Source: a virus. Taken from it: a DNA stretch of 51,452 nt. The DNA lies in the IMG/VR virus record IMGVR_UViG_3300046171_000140, positions 1 to 51,452 of that record. One strand, given 5' to 3'. A model generated the notes under the pieces. It saw only the letters and a list, made by a program, of their open reading frames with translations. It had not been told where the DNA came from and did not search any database. The position numbers and the translations under genes are program-made. Each line of letters opens with the position of its first letter. Position 1 is the first letter of the stretch. Positions 22,891 to 33,147 of the stretch are shown here, one piece after another.

Positions 22891-25178
22891 TGTCTGATTT
22901 TTTTAAAAATGCTCAAACAAATGAAGTAGTTAATTCTATATTAGCTAATAGAAAAAGAGAACAAGAAAGTATTACTGCTAAAGATGTAGGTATAATGATA
23001 CTATCAAGTTTACCTAATTATATTGCTAATTATAATCAAGCTACAGTTGATGAAAAAAATAGACAAAAAGATGCAGTAACAAATCAATTTCAAAATGTTT
23101 TTGCAGAACTTAATGAAGAGTTTGCAGTAGCAGACCCTCAAAGAAAACTTTATCAAAGATATCAAAAGCCAGAAGAAAGAGAATTTTTATTAAATGAATT
23201 AGTAAATAAAAAATTAATAAATTCTGATTTAGTGCAAAAACTAACAGCAGAAGGAATTGATTATACTAAAACTAATAGAAAAGATATTTTAAAAAGTATT
23301 AATAAATGGAAAGAAAATCAAAAACAATTAGAAATATTTGCTTTAGAAAGATATGCTGAAAGTCCTTTTATTTCTACTCCTAATAAAGCTAGTTTTGGTA
23401 CAAAAATAAATCAAGATTTAGTTAAAGAAATAAATAAAATTCAAGCACAACCTGACACTATTGTTGGTGATGTAGTTAATAGTCTTAGAAAATGGTGGCA
23501 AGGAACTCCAGAGTCTGCAGAATATCCAGCAGCTATAGAAGATGCTGAGTTAGAAGTAGCTTTACAAAAACCTTTAGATTTTTATAAAAATATAAAAGAA
23601 AAAGAAAATAATTTTAAAAATAATGTATTTAATAAATATAATTTAAAATTACCTAAAGATGGAAATATTAATGAAAAGTATTACACTGATGTAGTTTTTG
23701 GTGCAAAACCAGAATTAGCTGATGAATATACAAAAGCATTTAAAAAGAAAATAACTCCTACTAGCACTGGAGTTCAACAATCATTAGGTTTAGAATTACA
23801 ATATACAAAAGAAAATAATGACTTAGGCACATTAGATTTTAATGCAAGACAATTAAACAAATTTAAAATTTATAATATTGATGGTGTTGAACTAAACTCA
23901 TCACCAATAAATGTATATGCTAATGATTTTGGTAAAATAAAAAGTGTAATTAGAGCTTCTGAAGAGTATGCTCAAACTGAAAATGAAAATTTAAGATTAT
24001 CAACTGAAGAAGAATTAGATGGTATAGCTCATAGATTATTAAGTCATAGATTAGGAGAAGGTGAATTTGGTAAAGAATATAAACCTTTACAAGATTTAGC
24101 AATTAATTCTACCGGCATAGCTGCTTATCAAAATATTTCAAAAGGTTTAAATAATAAAGATAATTTAACAATGACTGACATTATTAATACAGCTTATTTA
24201 CAAAATGTTAGATTAGAAGGTACAAAAGCTGATATTATAATAGCAAATAGTATTAGTGAAGAATTTAATAAATCTTTAAAAGCTGGTTATGATTTTACAA
24301 AATTTAAAAATGTTCAAGAAAGAAAAGCAGACCAGTTTGAAGATGATGAGTTATTAGATGTTGGAGCTAAAGAAATTGAAACAGCAACTTTAAATAGAAA
24401 AATAAAATTAATGGAAGCAGCTCAACAAGGTAAAGTAACAGATTTAGGTGACCAAGAAGTTGTAGCTTTTGAAAGATTAAAATATTTATTAAATGATAAT
24501 ATTGAAAAACCAGAATCAATTTTATTTTCTAATATGGAAAAAGCTGATGAGTCTGATATTGTTAATACTTCATTAACTAAAGAAGAAAAAATAAACTACA
24601 TTAAAAACTTTGAATCTGTTTATAATCCTAACATAGTTGACCTTAATGAAATTTATAGAATAGCAAAAGTTGATGATTATGTTACAGAAGAAGTTATTGA
24701 AATAAAAGATATACCTGAAAAAGTTAGAGAAGAAATAATAGAAGTTTCAAAAGGTTTAAATACTACACAAAGCCTTATATTAGGTTTAAATGCTGCTTCA
24801 TTAGCTCTTATGGCTTTTCCTACACCTCAAACATATATAGCTGCTGGAATTACAAAAGTAGGTGCACTTGCAATACAAGGTTTTAGAGGAGCTAATTTAA
24901 TGTTCCAAGCTAGAAAAGCTAAAATTCTTAAAGAAGTAGGAGAAAAAGCAATACAAAAAGGAGGTGGTCTTCCTAGTAAAATTTCTTATACACAAATGGG
25001 TCCAAATATAGTTAAAGAAACAGGTGGTAAAGTAATTAAAGATTTAAAACTACCTACAAGAATATTAGCAGGTGGTACAGCTATTGGTTCAGGTGCTTCT
25101 TTATTAAGTCCAGACTCTCCACTATCTGTAAATCCAAGAAAGAAAAGCAGAAGAAGTAAAACAGAAGACGAGGAATAA
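22890..25178 (+). CDS. Large internal virion protein
   Basis: A 762-aa mainly helical protein, Lys/Glu/Asn-rich, starting MSDFFKNAQTNEVVNSILAN. Residues about 630-665 form a hydrophobic region (SLILGLNAASLALMAF) that could insert in a membrane. The end is very basic (NPRKKSRRSKTEDEE). It lies between other suspected ejection proteins. The AT-rich codon choice matches its neighbours. Predicted to be carried in the capsid and released with DNA; no recognisable enzyme motif. Confidence 0.6.
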   Translation: MSDFFKNAQTNEVVNSILANRKREQESITAKDVGIMILSSLPNYIANYNQATVDEKNRQKDAVTNQFQNVFAELNEEFAVADPQRKLYQRYQKPEEREFLLNELVNKKLINSDLVQKLTAEGIDYTKTNRKDILKSINKWKENQKQLEIFALERYAESPFISTPNKASFGTKINQDLVKEINKIQAQPDTIVGDVVNSLRKWWQGTPESAEYPAAIEDAELEVALQKPLDFYKNIKEKENNFKNNVFNKYNLKLPKDGNINEKYYTDVVFGAKPELADEYTKAFKKKITPTSTGVQQSLGLELQYTKENNDLGTLDFNARQLNKFKIYNIDGVELNSSPINVYANDFGKIKSVIRASEEYAQTENENLRLSTEEELDGIAHRLLSHRLGEGEFGKEYKPLQDLAINSTGIAAYQNISKGLNNKDNLTMTDIINTAYLQNVRLEGTKADIIIANSISEEFNKSLKAGYDFTKFKNVQERKADQFEDDELLDVGAKEIETATLNRKIKLMEAAQQGKVTDLGDQEVVAFERLKYLLNDNIEKPESILFSNMEKADESDIVNTSLTKEEKINYIKNFESVYNPNIVDLNEIYRIAKVDDYVTEEVIEIKDIPEKVREEIIEVSKGLNTTQSLILGLNAASLALMAFPTPQTYIAAGITKVGALAIQGFRGANLMFQARKAKILKEVGEKAIQKGGGLPSKISYTQMGPNIVKETGGKVIKDLKLPTRILAGGTAIGSGASLLSPDSPLSVNPRKKSRRSKTEDEE

Positions 25179-25181
25179 ATA

Positions 25182-28100
25182 ATGCCTGATATGTTTTTTA
25201 TGAATGATACATCAAGTATCTCTAATACTAAAGAATCTCAACCTTCTCATATACCTCAAAATAAAAATACAAATATTTTTAATCCTTCATTTCAACAAGG
25301 ACAACAAAGAGGAACTCGTAAAAAATCTATGTCGCAACTAGCAAGAACTCCTGAGTTTAAGTTAAGAGCTGAAAGATTTTTAGAAGGTGTTGGTAGTAAC
25401 GATAATGTTTTTGAATATCTTAGAGACTCTGAATATAGTTTAAGTTCAGCTATGGTTCGTTCATTTCAAACTGGTAATTGGACTGATGAACAAAAAGAAG
25501 ACTATGCATATTTAAGTAATGCTTTTCAAAATGCAGAAGTTAGAGGTTTTAACGAACGCATGGGTTTAATTAAAGATTTAAGTATTGATATAGTTGCTGA
25601 CCCTCTTAACATTGTTGCTTTAATGTTTGCTCCTGTTACTGGAGGAGCTTCTACAGCAGTTGCAAAAACTGCTACAGAGACTGCTAAGTTTGGTATAAAA
25701 AAACTAATGGCTTCTAAAACAGGTAAAGCAGGAATTTATGGAGCAGCAGAAGGTTCTGTTTGGGGTGGTAGTTATGACTATTTTAATCAAGCTATTGACT
25801 ATGATGTTTATGGTGACGATATAGATTGGAGTCAAGTAGCTATTATGTCTGGTTTAGGAGCAGGTATAGGTGCAGGAGCAGCTGCAGGAATAACAAAACT
25901 ATCTAATTCTGAGTTTGCTAAAAATTTATTTAGATATAGTAATGAAGATGATATTATTAAACAAACAGCTCAATGGGATACTGATGGTTGGAGTAGAGCA
26001 GGACAAACACAATATGAAAATTTAAGTTCATTATCTGATAGTTCTAAAGCTGGGAAGAATCCAATTAAATTTCTTTCACAAATTATGGCAGAAAAACCTA
26101 CAGCTAGATATGTAAAACTAGCAGGTTCTTCTGAAACTTTAAAAGAATTACTTCGTAGATTTAGATACGATTGGGATGTTCAATTTTTTAATAGAGGTGA
26201 AGGTGGAGTAAGAAAAGATTCTTATGGTTTAGGTGTAGCAAGAAGACAAGGTGATTATCTTTTTGATTTAAAAAAATCTTTAAAAAATTTAGATAGAACA
26301 GGTTGGTGGGGAAGACTAACAACTTCTGATAATAATCAAGTAAGAGCTTTACTTTTAAATCCAAAACTTAAAACTCTTAATGGTGAACCTATAAATGAAT
26401 ATGCACAACAAGCTTCTAAAGATATTAGAAAACTTTTACAAAGAGTTTTTGAAGATGGTAAGAAAGAAAATTTATTTACCTTTAGTCAATTTGTAGAAAA
26501 TTATTTTCCTAGAAAATTTGCTTTTGATAAAATATCTAGTAAAGAAGGTAGACAAAAATTAATTAATTTAATATCTCAAAAAAAATATAAACACGCTGAA
26601 CCTTTAAACGATTTACCAACAGTAAAAGGAACAGTTGGTGATATGGAAGTAGAAGATATTGTTTTACCAGATGCAGTAGCAATAGATATGCAAGTGTTTG
26701 GAAAAAACTTTATTGAAGAAGCTAAAAAAGAATTAAGAATATTTAGTGATGATATTTCTGATGAAGTAATGGAAAATAGAATTTTACCAGAAGCTAGAAG
26801 ATTAAAAGCTACAGATATTGTTGATAATATGATTGAGTATAAATATACTCCATTTGATACAGCATACGAAACAGGTACTGGTGGTTATGGATTTTTAAAA
26901 CACAGAGTCTTTGATAATATTCCTGATAGAGAATTAGTTGAATTTATGGATAATAATGTTGAAGATGTTTTATCTGATTATCTTTCAGCTGCTGCTCAGA
27001 CTATTGAAAGAACTAAAAAATTTGGTCGTACTGCAGAAGATTTTAATAAAAATTTTTTACTTCCTATTGAAAAAGAATTAATGGATGCTGGTATGGATAG
27101 AGCAGATGCTTTTGCAATTAGAGAAAATCTTAAAGTAATGCATAATAAAGTTACTGGTTTAGACAATGGTACTGGATTATTAGATGGTAAAACATTTAAA
27201 AGTCAAACAGGACAAAACTTTTCTACATGGGGAAGACTTTCTCAACAAATGGCTCACTTACCTTTTGCTACAATTTCCAGTTTAACTGAACCATTAATTT
27301 TAATATCAAGAGCAGGAGTTAAAGATACTCCTTTTGTTGTAAAAGATATAGTTAAATCTTTAGGTAAAGAAACTTATAAAACTTTAAATAAAGCTGCTAG
27401 AGCTTCTTATAGAGTTACTACTGGTAAAACTACAAAAGGTTTAAAAGATGTTGATGATGATACATGGGCAGAAATATATAAAACAGGATTAGCTTTAGAA
27501 CAATCTGTAATGGAAAGATTAGAAAGTTTAACTGGTGAAGCATTAGAAGGTAGTGTAGCTAGAAGATTATCACAAGGATTTTTTCAAGCTAATTTATTAC
27601 AACAATGGACTACTGCTGTACAGTTAGCTTCGTTTACTACTGGTAAGCGAATGATTAAAGAAAATGCTAGAAAGTTACATTTAAATAAAACTGAAGGTAA
27701 ATCTTTAAGTATGTTTGGTATGAATGACAAACGAACTAAAAAATACTTAACTGACCAACTTAATGAATTAGGAGTTGATGATAAAGATGCAACTACTTGG
27801 TATCAAAAATATTATAAAGATGGTAAGTTTAATGATGAACTAGCTAAAGAAGATGATTTTTATACTCAACAATATATTCCAGCAGCTAATAGATTTACTA
27901 AAGAAGTTATTTTAAATCCAAGTGTTGCTGAAGCTAATAGACCTTTATGGTTTTCTAGCCCAGCAGGACAATTATTAGTTCAGTTTGCTGGATATCCTAC
28001 TGTATTTAATAACACTGTATTAAAAAGATTTGTTAATGAAATGGATAAACCAGAAATTGTAGCTCCTAAAATATTAGCTGCTTCTATGTTAATGACTGCT

Positions 28101-29243
28101 ACTGCTGTACTGACTAATACAATTCGTAGTGATGCTAAAAACTTTGAAGACTTAGAAACTTTAAAACCCGGAGAATTATTTGATTCAGATAACTTTGAAG
28201 ATAATAGAGAAATAGTACTAGATGCTGTACAAAGATGGGGAGGTTTAGGTATAGGTGATTATGGTAGAAGATGGTATGAAAATTATAGAATTGGTGGTGG
28301 TGATTTAGGTGTTGCTTTAAAAACTCCAACTGGTCCTTTAGCTCAAGATGTAATAGATATGCTTTTATATAGAAAAGGTATCGGAGAAATGGCTGCTAGT
28401 AATTTACCATTTGTAGGATTAACTTCAGCTATACCAGAAGATTCAGAACTAGGTGCTATATCTTTTAAAAATATTAAAAGAAAAGGTAGAGAACTAGATA
28501 AATCACGAAAAGAATTTTTAGCTAAATATATTTTAAATGAACAAAGAGTAAACTATGATAAAGGTGGTTTAGTTACAGATGTTCCTCAAGTACCTCAAGA
28601 GCCTGATGAAAGAATAGATAAGATGACAGGTGTGCCTTATGATGAACAAGCAGGTAGCGTTATGAAAGATGAAGAAGAAAGAGTGCTTGTTAATAGAGGT
28701 GGATTATTAAATACATTACAAGCTAGAAAACAAATGAATAGTGGTGGTCTTCCTAGTGATGAGTTTAATATGAATAACTTTTTAGAACATTTAAAATATA
28801 GAGAAGGTTTAAAAGATGAAGTATATTTAGATACATTAGATAAACCAACTGGAGGAGTTGGTCACTTACTCACTAGTGAAGAATTAAAAAAATATAAAGT
28901 TGGTGATAAAATAGAACAAGATGTTATAGATAATTGGTTAAAAGAAGATTCAGAAAAAGCCGTTAAAGCTGCAAGACAACAAGCAAAAGAATATGGTATT
29001 TCTAGTGGTAAATTTATAGAAGCTTTAGGGAGTGTTAATTTTCAATTAGGTGTAAACTGGGAAAATAAATTCCCTAGTGCTGTTAAAGCTTTAAAAGAAA
29101 AAAATTATCAAGAAGCAATAAAACAAATAAGCACAGGTAGTGCAGAAGGTGGTGAATCTAAATGGAAAGCACAAACTCCTACCAGAGTTGAAGACTTTGT
29201 AAATGCTATAAATAAATTAGAAGTTATAAATACTACACGATGA
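25182..29243 (+). CDS. Internal virion protein with C-terminal T4-type lysozyme
   Basis: A 1353-aa protein, the largest here. Residues about 1-150 are polar with a helical RAERFLEGVGSN motif. A Gly/Ala-rich hydrophobic region (MSGLGAGIGAGAAAGI) is near 225. Mostly helical sequence follows. Residues about 1200-1353 are a T4-lysozyme-like (GH24) domain: Glu1208 (REGL), Asp1217 (YLD) and Thr1223 (KPTGGVGH) keep the T4 spacing 11-20-26. Such fusions cut peptidoglycan locally during DNA entry. No separate endolysin gene was found, so it may also act in lysis. It overlaps the next gene by four bases. Confidence 0.85.
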   Translation: MPDMFFMNDTSSISNTKESQPSHIPQNKNTNIFNPSFQQGQQRGTRKKSMSQLARTPEFKLRAERFLEGVGSNDNVFEYLRDSEYSLSSAMVRSFQTGNWTDEQKEDYAYLSNAFQNAEVRGFNERMGLIKDLSIDIVADPLNIVALMFAPVTGGASTAVAKTATETAKFGIKKLMASKTGKAGIYGAAEGSVWGGSYDYFNQAIDYDVYGDDIDWSQVAIMSGLGAGIGAGAAAGITKLSNSEFAKNLFRYSNEDDIIKQTAQWDTDGWSRAGQTQYENLSSLSDSSKAGKNPIKFLSQIMAEKPTARYVKLAGSSETLKELLRRFRYDWDVQFFNRGEGGVRKDSYGLGVARRQGDYLFDLKKSLKNLDRTGWWGRLTTSDNNQVRALLLNPKLKTLNGEPINEYAQQASKDIRKLLQRVFEDGKKENLFTFSQFVENYFPRKFAFDKISSKEGRQKLINLISQKKYKHAEPLNDLPTVKGTVGDMEVEDIVLPDAVAIDMQVFGKNFIEEAKKELRIFSDDISDEVMENRILPEARRLKATDIVDNMIEYKYTPFDTAYETGTGGYGFLKHRVFDNIPDRELVEFMDNNVEDVLSDYLSAAAQTIERTKKFGRTAEDFNKNFLLPIEKELMDAGMDRADAFAIRENLKVMHNKVTGLDNGTGLLDGKTFKSQTGQNFSTWGRLSQQMAHLPFATISSLTEPLILISRAGVKDTPFVVKDIVKSLGKETYKTLNKAARASYRVTTGKTTKGLKDVDDDTWAEIYKTGLALEQSVMERLESLTGEALEGSVARRLSQGFFQANLLQQWTTAVQLASFTTGKRMIKENARKLHLNKTEGKSLSMFGMNDKRTKKYLTDQLNELGVDDKDATTWYQKYYKDGKFNDELAKEDDFYTQQYIPAANRFTKEVILNPSVAEANRPLWFSSPAGQLLVQFAGYPTVFNNTVLKRFVNEMDKPEIVAPKILAASMLMTATAVLTNTIRSDAKNFEDLETLKPGELFDSDNFEDNREIVLDAVQRWGGLGIGDYGRRWYENYRIGGGDLGVALKTPTGPLAQDVIDMLLYRKGIGEMAASNLPFVGLTSAIPEDSELGAISFKNIKRKGRELDKSRKEFLAKYILNEQRVNYDKGGLVTDVPQVPQEPDERIDKMTGVPYDEQAGSVMKDEEERVLVNRGGLLNTLQARKQMNSGGLPSDEFNMNNFLEHLKYREGLKDEVYLDTLDKPTGGVGHLLTSEELKKYKVGDKIEQDVIDNWLKEDSEKAVKAARQQAKEYGISSGKFIEALGSVNFQLGVNWENKFPSAVKALKEKNYQEAIKQISTGSAEGGESKWKAQTPTRVEDFVNAINKLEVINTTR

Positions 29244-29482
29244 TACTATACAGAGAAAAAGATTTAGACGAAGCATATAGACTTGATTGTAAATCAAGAA
29301 CTAAAAAGAATATGCCTTGGGTTATGCGAGAAGAATTTAGAAGTATATACGAACAACTTGTAGAAATATATATGATTAAGTTAGCAGAAGACCCTTCTAT
29401 AGATATGGAAGATGCTCCTGAGTTTGTTATTGCTTCTGTTAAAGATTTACTATTTAACGATTTAACTTTTATACCAGAATAA
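29240..29482 (+). CDS. Small conserved-type protein, unknown
   Basis: An 80-aa protein starting MILYREKDLDEAYRLDCKSR, helical, with PWVMREEFRSIYEQLVEIYM and an acidic end. ATGA overlap with the lysozyme-bearing gene upstream, and one base from the next gene. It may assist lysis or be a minor virion protein. No family assigned with confidence. Confidence 0.65.
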   Translation: MILYREKDLDEAYRLDCKSRTKKNMPWVMREEFRSIYEQLVEIYMIKLAEDPSIDMEDAPEFVIASVKDLLFNDLTFIPE

Positions 29483-29483
29483 T

Positions 29484-29918
29484 ATGGGTTTTCCTTTTGA
29501 AATAATAACTATGTTGGGCTCTACAATTCTTGGTGGAGTTATGAGCATATGGGCAGATAGCAGAAAAGCTAAAGAAGAACAACAAAGAATGCTTATTACT
29601 AGAGGTGAGTTTGAAATGAAAGCAGTTAAAGCTGCAAGAGATAATAAAGATAAAGGTTTTCAATGGACTCGTAGAATTATAGCATTAACAGCTGTATTTG
29701 CTATAGTAGTTTTACCCAAACTTGTAGCTGTATTTTCACCTGATGTAGATGTTACTGTAGGTTATACAGTTTTTCATCCGGGATTTTTATTCTTTACAAG
29801 TGACAGAGAAGCTTTTGAATGGATAACTTTTAAAGGTTTAGTAATAACACAGCTAGATACTAATTTAGTATCAGCTATTATTGGTATGTATTTTGGTGGG
29901 AGTTTAGTTAAAAAATAG
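29484..29918 (+). CDS. Holin-like membrane protein
   Basis: A 144-aa protein with about three hydrophobic segments: residues about 4-23 (FEIITMLGSTILGGVMSIWA), 62-84 (RRIIALTAVFAIVVLPKLVA) and 123-140 (NLVSAIIGMYFGGSLV). Between the first two is a charged helical region. This layout and its place behind the lysozyme gene fit a holin that permeabilises the inner membrane at lysis. Direct evidence is limited to topology and order. Confidence 0.65.
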   Translation: MGFPFEIITMLGSTILGGVMSIWADSRKAKEEQQRMLITRGEFEMKAVKAARDNKDKGFQWTRRIIALTAVFAIVVLPKLVAVFSPDVDVTVGYTVFHPGFLFFTSDREAFEWITFKGLVITQLDTNLVSAIIGMYFGGSLVKK

Positions 29919-29929
29919 TAGGAGAAATA

Positions 29930-30862
29930 ATGAAAAGAGGGTTGTTTTTAATAGCAGGGATACTATTAACATTTAATATACAAGCAGTGCAAACAGGAGA
30001 TTGTACAGCTGGTACTCAATATTGTGAACAAAATAGTTTAGGTACTACTAATAGTACAACTACTGTAAATACAAATACAAATAATAATACTAATAACAAT
30101 ACAAATATTAACACAAATACAAATACTAATACAAATAATAATACTAATACTAATACCTCAACAAATACTAATAGCAATACTAACGTAAATACTTCTACTT
30201 CTACAGCATCTTCAACTGTAAATTCTACTGTTTCTCAAACAGCTACAAATACAAATAATAACAATAACATTAATTCTACTACTGCTAATAATACTAATAC
30301 TAATAATAGTAATAGTACTTCAGCAGTGACTACTAATAATACTAACAGTAATAATAATATTAATAGCAATACTAATAATAACAACAACACTTCTACTTCT
30401 ACACAAACTGTTAAACAAGAAGTTACATCTCCTCCAGCTTCAGCAATAGCTCCAAGCATTATGTCTTACTCTCAAGACCTTTGTACTACTGGAGTATCAG
30501 GTGCGTTTCAAGGGCAACTTTTTGGTTTATCTGGTGGTAAAGCTGTTAGAGATGAAAATTGTGAACGATTAAAACTTTCTAAATATTTATATGATACTGG
30601 TATGAAAGTTGCAGCAGTATCTATTCTTTGTCAAGACTCTAGAGTATTTAAAGCTATGAGTAATGCAGGAACTCCATGTCCTTATAAAGGTAAAATAGGA
30701 GAAGAAGCTAAAATTGCATGGGCTAATAATGTAGAAGAAACTCCTACTTATAAAGAAGATTTAAAAAGTTATGTTAATAAATGTACTAGAACAAAAACTA
30801 TTAAAGGTATTTCTAAATCTTCTAGAACTTGTAAAAAAGAGTTTCATTCTAAAAACAACTAG
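29930..30862 (+). CDS. Secreted Asn/Thr-repeat protein with Cys-rich C-domain
   Basis: A 310-aa protein with a signal peptide (MKRGLFLIAGILLTFNIQA; cleavage near residue 20). Residues about 30-165 are almost entirely Asn and Thr/Ser, in units such as NTNTNNNT. The C-terminal domain (about 175-310) contains Cys residues at LCTTG, ENCERLKL, SILCQDSR and TPCPYKG, with SKYLYDTGMKVAAVS. It should be exported to periplasm or outer surface. GGAG precedes the start. Found next to lysis genes; its role (adhesion, exclusion or spanin-like) is unknown. Confidence 0.75.
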   Translation: MKRGLFLIAGILLTFNIQAVQTGDCTAGTQYCEQNSLGTTNSTTTVNTNTNNNTNNNTNINTNTNTNTNNNTNTNTSTNTNSNTNVNTSTSTASSTVNSTVSQTATNTNNNNNINSTTANNTNTNNSNSTSAVTTNNTNSNNNINSNTNNNNNTSTSTQTVKQEVTSPPASAIAPSIMSYSQDLCTTGVSGAFQGQLFGLSGGKAVRDENCERLKLSKYLYDTGMKVAAVSILCQDSRVFKAMSNAGTPCPYKGKIGEEAKIAWANNVEETPTYKEDLKSYVNKCTRTKTIKGISKSSRTCKKEFHSKNN

Positions 30863-32778
30863 TGAAAAATTTTTTACTAGCTTGTACTTTAATATTAAGT
30901 AGCTACACTTATTCTAATTTTATCTATGAGAATAATCAACCTCTTATAGATTTACGCAACGAATCCTCAATAACTAATCTTAATAGTGCAGATGACCAAA
31001 CTTCTGCTGTATTTTCTATTGGTTTTAATTTTAGTTTTTATGGTGAAACTTTTAACTCAGCTAGAATGGCAACTAATGGTTGTTTACATTTTTTAAGTAA
31101 TGGTACAACTTGTAATGATTATACTCCAGACCCATTACCTTATGCAACATATACAATGTATCCCTTTTGGACAGACTTAATAGGTGGTACAATGAAAGCT
31201 AAAGCTTTTAATGATAAAACAGTTTTTGGATGGTATGATAAAAAAGAATATAATAGAACATCGAGCAATAATTTTGAAGTTATTCTTTGGCATAATAGTT
31301 CTTTTGAATATAGATATGGTGCTTTGGATATTAATCGCCATGATGTACTAATAGGACATCAAGGTAATACTTTAGAAACTTATCAGTATTTATTTCACGA
31401 TGAATGTAGTACTGGTTCAACAAATGTATCTGGTGTTTGTGTAACTACAGACTGGAACAATACTTTATTTAATTCTACACTAGAAAATGGTGGTTCACTT
31501 TATAGTGACCAAGTAGTTTCTGGTGGTTATGTTGACCCTTGCATAGATAATCCTTTGTATTCAAATATGTGTGCTGGTTATTGGGAAGCTTATGATAATG
31601 AACAATGTGATTTAGACCCACAGTATGCTCCTTTTTGTGCCGGATATAGATTTGAACAAGATGTAGGCTATTTTGTTCAAGAAGAAGAATTTGATTATGG
31701 TTTTGAAGAATATGAATACATGGGCTATGATGAACCTATTGACTTTTCTTCTTCAGACTTGTATAATAGGAATGAAAACTTTGATTCTATATTAGAACCA
31801 AATTATTTTGAACCTATTGAAGTAATTAGTTTTTCAATTTTAGAAGAAGAATTACCTTTTGACTTATATCCTATTGAAGAATTAATTCCTTTAGAAGAAT
31901 TTTTACAAGTAAGAACTTATGATGAAATTATTAGAGAACCTCAAGAAGAAATGTTTATTGTTTTTGAAGAACTTGAAGAGTTTTTTGAAGAAACAATTAA
32001 CGAAATTCAACAAACTAATGAAGTCTTCGAGAATACAGAAAATCGTGAACAACATTTTTCCGAAGAAGAAACAACAGAAAGATTAGTAGAACGAGAAGAA
32101 ATTATTATTGAAGAAACTATTGAGATAGTTACTCCGATAACTGAAAAAAGTACTGTTAGAGTTTCAGCATTAAGTGTTGTTTCAGACACAATAAACACTG
32201 CAAAGAATAGTATTTCTGGTACAAATTCAGGAAATAATATACACGCAACTGGTAACACCATAAATTCAGGTGGTATAAGCTCCATAGGCTTCGATACAGG
32301 CTTAAACTTAACTGGTCCAGCAAGTTCTATAGACCAATTTAATAATAGCTCTATTGAGTCTTCTGAGTCTTCTGTAGCAACTACAAGTACAACAATAAAT
32401 ATTACTACTAATAGTAATAATCAAACTGAAACAAATGTTAATACTTCGTTGGCTATTAATGATAATAAATCAGAAGCTGACCAGATTGCTGATAAAATTC
32501 TTGCACAAAATATTGCTAATGCTCAAGAAGAAAATATAAAAGAACAGGAAAGTACAGGGCAATATGGTGAAGAAGATACAATAATAGCTTACATAAATTA
32601 CAATCCTTCTTTTAATAATTATCGTACAGTTATTATACCAAAAAATAATAATTGGTATGCCTCAAAAAGTATTTATATTGGTAATCAATTAGAAGATAAT
32701 ACTACAGGTTTTAATACTTTAACTTTAAAAAGTTTTCAAAGTTTAAGTAAATTAAAATCATTACAACCAAACTTATAG
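30862..32778 (+). CDS. Large secreted protein, NIDO-like N-terminal domain
   Basis: A 638-aa protein with a GTG start overlapping the upstream stop (TAGTG). A signal peptide (residues 1-18) is followed by a domain with FNFSFYGETFNSARMATNGC and YPFWTDLIGG, a pattern reminiscent of extracellular nidogen-type domains. Then come Cys-containing repeats (CIDNPLYSNMCAGY; CDLDPQYAPFCAGY), an acidic Glu-rich middle (about 270-410) and a Ser/Asn-rich end (430-600). It is probably exported. With its neighbour it forms a two-gene surface or envelope pair of unknown role. Confidence 0.65.
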   Translation: MKNFLLACTLILSSYTYSNFIYENNQPLIDLRNESSITNLNSADDQTSAVFSIGFNFSFYGETFNSARMATNGCLHFLSNGTTCNDYTPDPLPYATYTMYPFWTDLIGGTMKAKAFNDKTVFGWYDKKEYNRTSSNNFEVILWHNSSFEYRYGALDINRHDVLIGHQGNTLETYQYLFHDECSTGSTNVSGVCVTTDWNNTLFNSTLENGGSLYSDQVVSGGYVDPCIDNPLYSNMCAGYWEAYDNEQCDLDPQYAPFCAGYRFEQDVGYFVQEEEFDYGFEEYEYMGYDEPIDFSSSDLYNRNENFDSILEPNYFEPIEVISFSILEEELPFDLYPIEELIPLEEFLQVRTYDEIIREPQEEMFIVFEELEEFFEETINEIQQTNEVFENTENREQHFSEEETTERLVEREEIIIEETIEIVTPITEKSTVRVSALSVVSDTINTAKNSISGTNSGNNIHATGNTINSGGISSIGFDTGLNLTGPASSIDQFNNSSIESSESSVATTSTTINITTNSNNQTETNVNTSLAINDNKSEADQIADKILAQNIANAQEENIKEQESTGQYGEEDTIIAYINYNPSFNNYRTVIIPKNNNWYASKSIYIGNQLEDNTTGFNTLTLKSFQSLSKLKSLQPNL

Positions 32779-32787
32779 GAGTATATT

Positions 32788-33120
32788 ATGGATTGGATGA
32801 ATAGTAAATTAAATCAATTAATTTTATTAGGAACTTTGTTAGCAACCATTGCTGGTGTTGGCTGGACAGGTGCTGAATTAATGGGTCGTTTAACAACAGT
32901 TGAAGAAGAAGTTAAAAATATTTCTACTACTGAAAACTCTGTTGAAGAAATAGAAAAAAGATTTGAAGCCATTGATGTAACTATCAAAGGTTTAGAAAAA
33001 AATATAGAAGAGTTAAAAGATGTTGATATAGCAGTCGCTAAAATTGAATCTGAAATAAAATCTATAAAGGAAAGCTTAAGTAAACTTGAAAAAAAATCAG
33101 GAAATCCTTTAGCACAGTAA
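32788..33120 (+). CDS. Membrane-anchored coiled-coil protein (spanin-like)
   Basis: A 110-aa protein with an N-terminal transmembrane helix (LILLGTLLATIAGVGWTGAE, about residues 11-30) and a long charged coiled coil (residues 40-103). This is the topology of an inner-membrane spanin or XhlA-type protein, and it lies at the end of the lysis region. No lipoprotein partner was identified with certainty, so the spanin call is tentative. GGAG precedes the ATG. Confidence 0.65.
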   Translation: MDWMNSKLNQLILLGTLLATIAGVGWTGAELMGRLTTVEEEVKNISTTENSVEEIEKRFEAIDVTIKGLEKNIEELKDVDIAVAKIESEIKSIKESLSKLEKKSGNPLAQ

Positions 33121-33147
33121 TTTTAACTACCTCACTAAGGAGTAAAA

